Source: Candidatus Endomicrobium neocapritermitis (lineage in GTDB: Bacteria; Elusimicrobiota; Endomicrobiia; Endomicrobiales; Endomicrobiaceae). Taken from it: 52,543 nucleotides of DNA. The stretch is taken from the NCBI GenBank assembly GCA_009778325.1, contig WRJZ01000037.1:1-52543 (forward strand). The letters are read 5' to 3'. Each line of letters opens with the position of its first letter. Position 1 is the first letter of the stretch. Shown piece after piece: positions 12,001 through 18,000 of the stretch. A program made the position numbers and the translations under genes. The notes under the pieces were generated by a model that saw only the letters and a program-made list of their open reading frames with translations, was not told the DNA's origin and did not search any database.

Positions 12001-15000
12001 TCAATATCATATATCTGCAAATATGGTGATGTTCTGGCAATGGATGAAGGATATAAAACTTAGCAATCACATAATGGTACTGGGAGTGCCGGCGACAGGC
12101 AAAACCGTGCTTACAGAGTATTTGCTTAATGATGTCTTAGGCTATAATGCCGATAGGCAGACTTTATTTGTGCAGTCCGGCGGAACGGATTTACTGGGTG
12201 AATGGTCGATGGACGGAGAACAAATTTTTAAGCCGAGTTTAGTCGTGGAAGCGATGATAGCGGGAAAACCGGTAATAATAGACGAAGCGGATAAGCCGCT
12301 TGACGAAACCGCGCTTGCCGCGTTAAATAATATTTTAGAGTCGGGCTTTGCAACTCTGCCAGACGGAACGGTTGTCCATGCTAAAAAAGGATTTTTCATA
12401 GTAACCGCAGGAAATCTGTCCGATAAAGGCGGCACGGCGTCAACAAGAATCAGCGGCGAAGTAATGGACAGGCACAGCGTTTATGTGCTTGACGCATTGT
12501 CCACGGAAGAGACGGCAGAAATGCTGGAACGTTACGCCAAAGCCAATAATTACAAAATGCCAGAAGGATTTATAGAAGATTTGGTAAATTTTCATTACGC
12601 GATACTGAAAGACGGAAGTATTAAAGAAAAACCCAATATGAGAACGCTTGAAAAAACTATCGGCACATTATTCCGTGGTCCGTCAAGGTTTGATAATGCT
12701 GATAATATTGCCGGCGTTTATCTTGAAGGGTTTTCAGTTTCAAATAAAAAAACCAAAGAGCGGATTGTAAAAATTGCCGGAAACTATTTAGATGGGGCTT
12801 GGGGGACCTTCACATATAACAAAGAAGAGATAGAAAAAGCTGATGAGGAAATTTTTAACATATTAAAAACTTTCTATTCAGAATATCCTAGCAAATTTAA
12901 TGAACTAGATTTGAAACTCTATTGGGCGCAGTTCGCAAATGAAAGAAGGTGGACACTTAACATAATTATATCCAAATTCGAACAATTTGAGAAATTGATA
13001 CGCCAATTGTCTAATACTTCCTATGCGAATACGAAAAGTATAATTCAAAAAATGGATAAAATAAAAGAAATCGTTGAAAAAGCCGAAAGTGATCGGAAAT
13101 ATGCAAAGATAATATGGGAGCCTGAAAAAGAGATAACGAGTGTAGATGAAGCAAATAGAAGAATAGAAGAAATTTTAAAAATGGATTCCAATGATGATTC
13201 TGAACTACTTGTAACTTCAGATGATAGTGATGTTCACATTTTTGTTAAGGAAGTTCAAAATATTTTATCGCAATTGCATAAGTCATTTAAGGAATATTCT
13301 GATAAAGCAGGAAGCGGTACGCAGTTTAAGAATGGCGTACTTACTATAGAAGAAGAAAACGCAAAAAGATATATAAAAGACTTTATAGATCAATGGAATA
13401 ACGGGGCAGATATAAACAGGGACAATTTATTTCAGATAATAAAAAGTCAGGTGCCAAGCTTTGTTAAGAAGAATGCGCCAATTTCTATTGAGGTTGTGCC
13501 AACGGATGAATTTCGTGATATGCATAACAAAGTATTACAGTTTGAATTAAATTACAGCGTGCTTACAGGAAAAGCAAGAAATAATGAAATTTATAAAAGT
13601 TTTTCTCAAATATTTGATCAAATAGCACAGGATAGGAGTATTCAAGACAAAAGTACCGATTTAGATATATTAGACAAATTTTGTGAAGACGTAATTACAA
13701 AAATAAATAAACTCATAGCGCCATTTGAAGAACATGAAAAAGCACAACAGCAGCTGTTAGAACAAAAAAAGATGCAGGAAAATTTAAATAATGGCAAAAT
13801 AGAAATTTTATTTGGGAATAACCAAATTAAAATAGGCGATGTTTCAGCGCATATAGACAGCCGCGTAGGCGATGAGCGCAGGGTCAAACTGTTTTTAAGC
13901 GGCGAAGATAACGCGCAAGAAGTATTTCCGCAGAAATTAACTGAAATTCCCGAAACAATATATTATCAAATCGGAGACGGAGAAAAAACGCCGTTTACTT
14001 TTACGGCAGGCAATAAAAGTTTATTAAAACGTATGCTTGCAACTTACGGCAAACCGGAAAGCGACGCAAGAAATACAAACCTTTGGCTTGAAGGACAGAT
14101 GGGAAGCGGTAAAAACGCTTTATCTTTTGTTTTTGCAGGGCTTGTCGGCATTCCTATGCGTTTTGTAAGTTTGCACGCGAATACCACTCAAAAAGACATA
14201 AGCGAAAGAACGGTAATAGACACAGCCGAGCAAATTATTTCCGTAACAGCATCTAACGGCAAAAAAATTAAGGTAAAAATACCGGTAACAATTACAAAAA
14301 AACAATTTTCTGAGATTTATGAGGCAGCCCAAAAAGGCCAGCTTGTAATAATAGACGAAGTTGATAAGGTTAAACTAGACGGAGTGTTATCGGCATTAAA
14401 TACAGTTCTTACAAGAGACAGAATATCAGGATTAAAATACGATCCGCGTTTCAGGGTAATAGTGTTAAGCAATGACCACCAAAAAAGAGACGTAAGCGGA
14501 AAAGATTTGAATATCAGGGCAAGAGATTTTATAAGCAGGCTTACAAAAATAGAAGTGCCGTATCCTGAAGAAGAAGAAGAAAGACAAATGGTAATGGGCA
14601 GCGTTTTTGGGGATTTGGACCCAGGTACCCCGAAATACAATGACGCATATTCAATAGTTTGCGACATAGTAGCGGTTGCCAAGCAAATAAGAAATAATCC
14701 AATATTGACAAGACCGCTGTCGCCCAGAAGCATTTTTAAAATAGCAAGGCAATTAAAAGCGTTCCCGAAAGACAGGGAATACTTGTATAGTGTGATAAAC
14801 GCGTCATACGGAGTAGAAACATTATCAGTAAATGAACAAAAAGAATTTAAAAAAGCATTATGGTTCGTATTGTACGCAAAAGGATTAAACAACGAATATC
14901 CGAAAGATTTTCTTATGGGATACGGCAAACCCGAAGAAGTCAAATTTGAATTTATTAAAGCCTCTGACCAGCGGGCTGTCATTGCGGGCTCCGACCCGCA

Positions 15001-18000
15001 ATCTGATTTTATCTACGTAAGTTTAGGAAAAGGCGATTACAACGTAACAATCAGGACAAAATTTAAAAGTACAGAAGAAGCGCAAGCGAGTTTAAATGAC
15101 CAATACCATATACCTGCAAATATGCTTTTATTCTGGCAATGGATGAAAAATATTTATCTCAGCGATAATATAATGGTATTAGGCGTGCCCGGAACCGGGA
15201 AAACAGTTCTGACAGGTTATCTGCTTAATGATGTATTGGGAATAGAAACGGATTTAATGCAGATGAATGTTCAGTCCTCGGGAACTGATTTGTTCGGCGA
15301 GTGGGGGATGGTAAACGGGAGGATGGTGTTTAAAGAAAGTTTAGTTATAAAAGCGATGCAGGCAGGCAAACCCGTAATAATAGATGAAGTTGACAAACCG
15401 CAGGACGAAACAGCGCTTGCGGCGCTAAATAACATTTTACAGTATGGCTTTGTAACTCTTCCCGACGGCAGAACGATTTACGCTAAAAAAGGATTTTTTA
15501 TAGTATGCACGGGCAATTTAGCGAACAAAGGCGGAACAGCGTCAACAAGAATCAGCGGTGAAGTAATGAACCGCCACAGCGTCTACATAGTTGAAGGCTT
15601 GCCTAAAGACCAGGCCACGGAGATGCTCAAAAGATATAGGAATAATAATTATAATATTAAGGATGTTCCGGACGAATTTATAGAAGCTCTTGTAGATTTT
15701 CATGAAAAAGTGACAAATGACCCGAGCCTGCCGTATCAGCCCAATATGAGAACGCTGGAAAAAACAATCGGAACGGCCGCGTCAGACCCGTCAAGATATT
15801 TAAATATAGCTGAAGTATATCTTGAGGGTTTCTCGTTAAGAGAGCCGACTCAGGAATTACGCGTACACCAGATAGCTAAAGAACAAGCCGGCAAAAAAGA
15901 ATCTTTTGACGTATTATCAAAAAGATATGTGTTATCGTCAGAAAGTATTGACCTTACCGCAGACATATTAAAAAAATTAAACGATTTTAGAGAAAAATTT
16001 GATGAAAGCGAACACCACAGAGTTTTCACTGATTCTGAGTTTTTAGGATTGTTAAAACAAGTTTCGCGAAATAATGAAGATGTTTTAGGCATTTATGATT
16101 ATGCCGTGAAAACTTTGCAATTGCAAGACTCTGATACTGAAGCTTTAAAAAATATAGAAAATCTATATTTCAAAATGTTCTTGGATGAAATTTTAAAATA
16201 TGAAATTAAAGATAAATCCGACAGGAAAAAAATATTAGAAATCGCCGGATTATTAGGTCCAATCTTGAGTTTTGAAACCTTAAGAGGATATCAATTTATA
16301 CTGAAATATTATAATCAGAAAAATCTGGATTTAATAGAAAAGCTAAGAGAATTTAATGAAAATAAAGGACATCTTTCTCACTATACAAACAACAAGAGCG
16401 TTTTTGAAAATAAGGAATTTATGGAAATAGTAAAATGGATTCTGTCAAATAATAATCCCAATGTTTTGGATATTTATGAATACATTATCGCGGAAATGAT
16501 TGATGAAAACGGCAATGTTAAAGGTAACGGAAACAGGAATGCACTAGAGAAAATTTACTTTAATACATTTAAAGATGAAATTTTAGAGCATGTAATTAAA
16601 AGTAAGTCAGACATAGAAAAAATAAAACAATTGGCACTGATATTTGGATGGCTCCAAGATTTTCAAGATTTAAAAAGCTATCAATCCTTACTGCAATATT
16701 ATTCCGAAAAGAAACATAATTTATTAAAAAAGTTAGAGCGATTTAATCTTGAATGTGAGAGATTCATGATTAATTTAGCCGAAGCGGAAAACATTACTTT
16801 CTGGAGTTGTGGTCTTTATCATGAGCCATTTATAGAAATAGCAAACTGGGCTCTTTCAGATAATAACAATATTTTTAAGCAGACTCTCCTAGGCAACAGC
16901 CGATTTCAAGACATCGATAGTTATCGTAATATTTCTAATAGAGGTAAGTCTATCCTAAAAAAATTTATTAACTCAAATAATGACATTTTAAGCATTTACG
17001 AATGCATAGATAGTATGATATACCAAGAATCCGTGCCTACTGATATGAGAGGAGATTTGGACTATAGAGCAATGTTAAGAAAAATGGACAAAGATAGAGA
17101 AACTTTATTCATCAATATATTTTTAGACGAAATTTTAGAACATAAAATTGAAAATGAGTCAGACAGAAAAAAAATAAAAGAGTTTATAGAAAAAAAATTA
17201 TCCGGAGGAGAATCTATAACCTTTGAAACGGTAGAAACGGAGATTTTGTCGAAAAATTGGGAAGAAGCGGCAATACTTCCTGAAAATATGCCAAAAGTAA
17301 ACGTTATGTTAAACGAAGGGAAAAGTCCTTTTAGAACTGCTTTGGCTATCGGCTCTGCTATGGAATATGCAAAATCTTTCTTTAATCCTGTAGCATTTGT
17401 GAAAGCCCATAAAAATAAATCCGGCGCATATAAAGTTGTGTTTGGCGGAATTTTTGCAGGCATTTTTGCAGGCGTATTAACCGTTGTTTTAAGCGGCATA
17501 AGTCTGCCTGCCGCTGCAATGGCGCTTACGGCTTATCTACTTGCGGGTTCGGCGGCAAATATTACAATTCACACGTATATAGATTACCGCTATATTAAAA
17601 ATTCGCAAATTACGCAAGCCATACAAAAGTTCGGAGCGGCAGCGATTGACGAAAACGGTAATGTGCGCACAAACATTTATATCTCGGATATGCCGAAAAA
17701 TCCGCAAGAACTCGGGCTTAGAAATCTTAGATATAAAATTGACGGAAAATGCGTTTGGGCAAGCTCAAAGCAGGGAGCTCTTGTATTGTATAGCGAAGCC
17801 GACAGTGAAAAAATAGAGCAGGAATTAAATTCCATGTTAAGCAGCCGCGGAAAAATAAAAGCTTCGGAAAAACTCAAAAACAAATTTAAAAAGCTGTTTG
17901 CCGAAGTCGGCGTAAATGCGGATTTTGAAAATATAAAACCTGCAGCCTCTATAGATTATAAAGGTTTTAGTATTGCCGATATTGCTTCTGCTTCGCCTGA

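Noticed and set aside
14317-14982. 221-codon antisense frame opposite AAA pair 3
   Set aside because: It is a shadow of a strongly conserved coding region on the other strand; no domain pattern or ribosome-binding site of its own.
7280-15850. Eukaryotic midasin or dynein acquired by transfer
   Set aside because: The pair-wise internal duplication, different domain order and same base composition as neighbours favour an independent bacterial origin.
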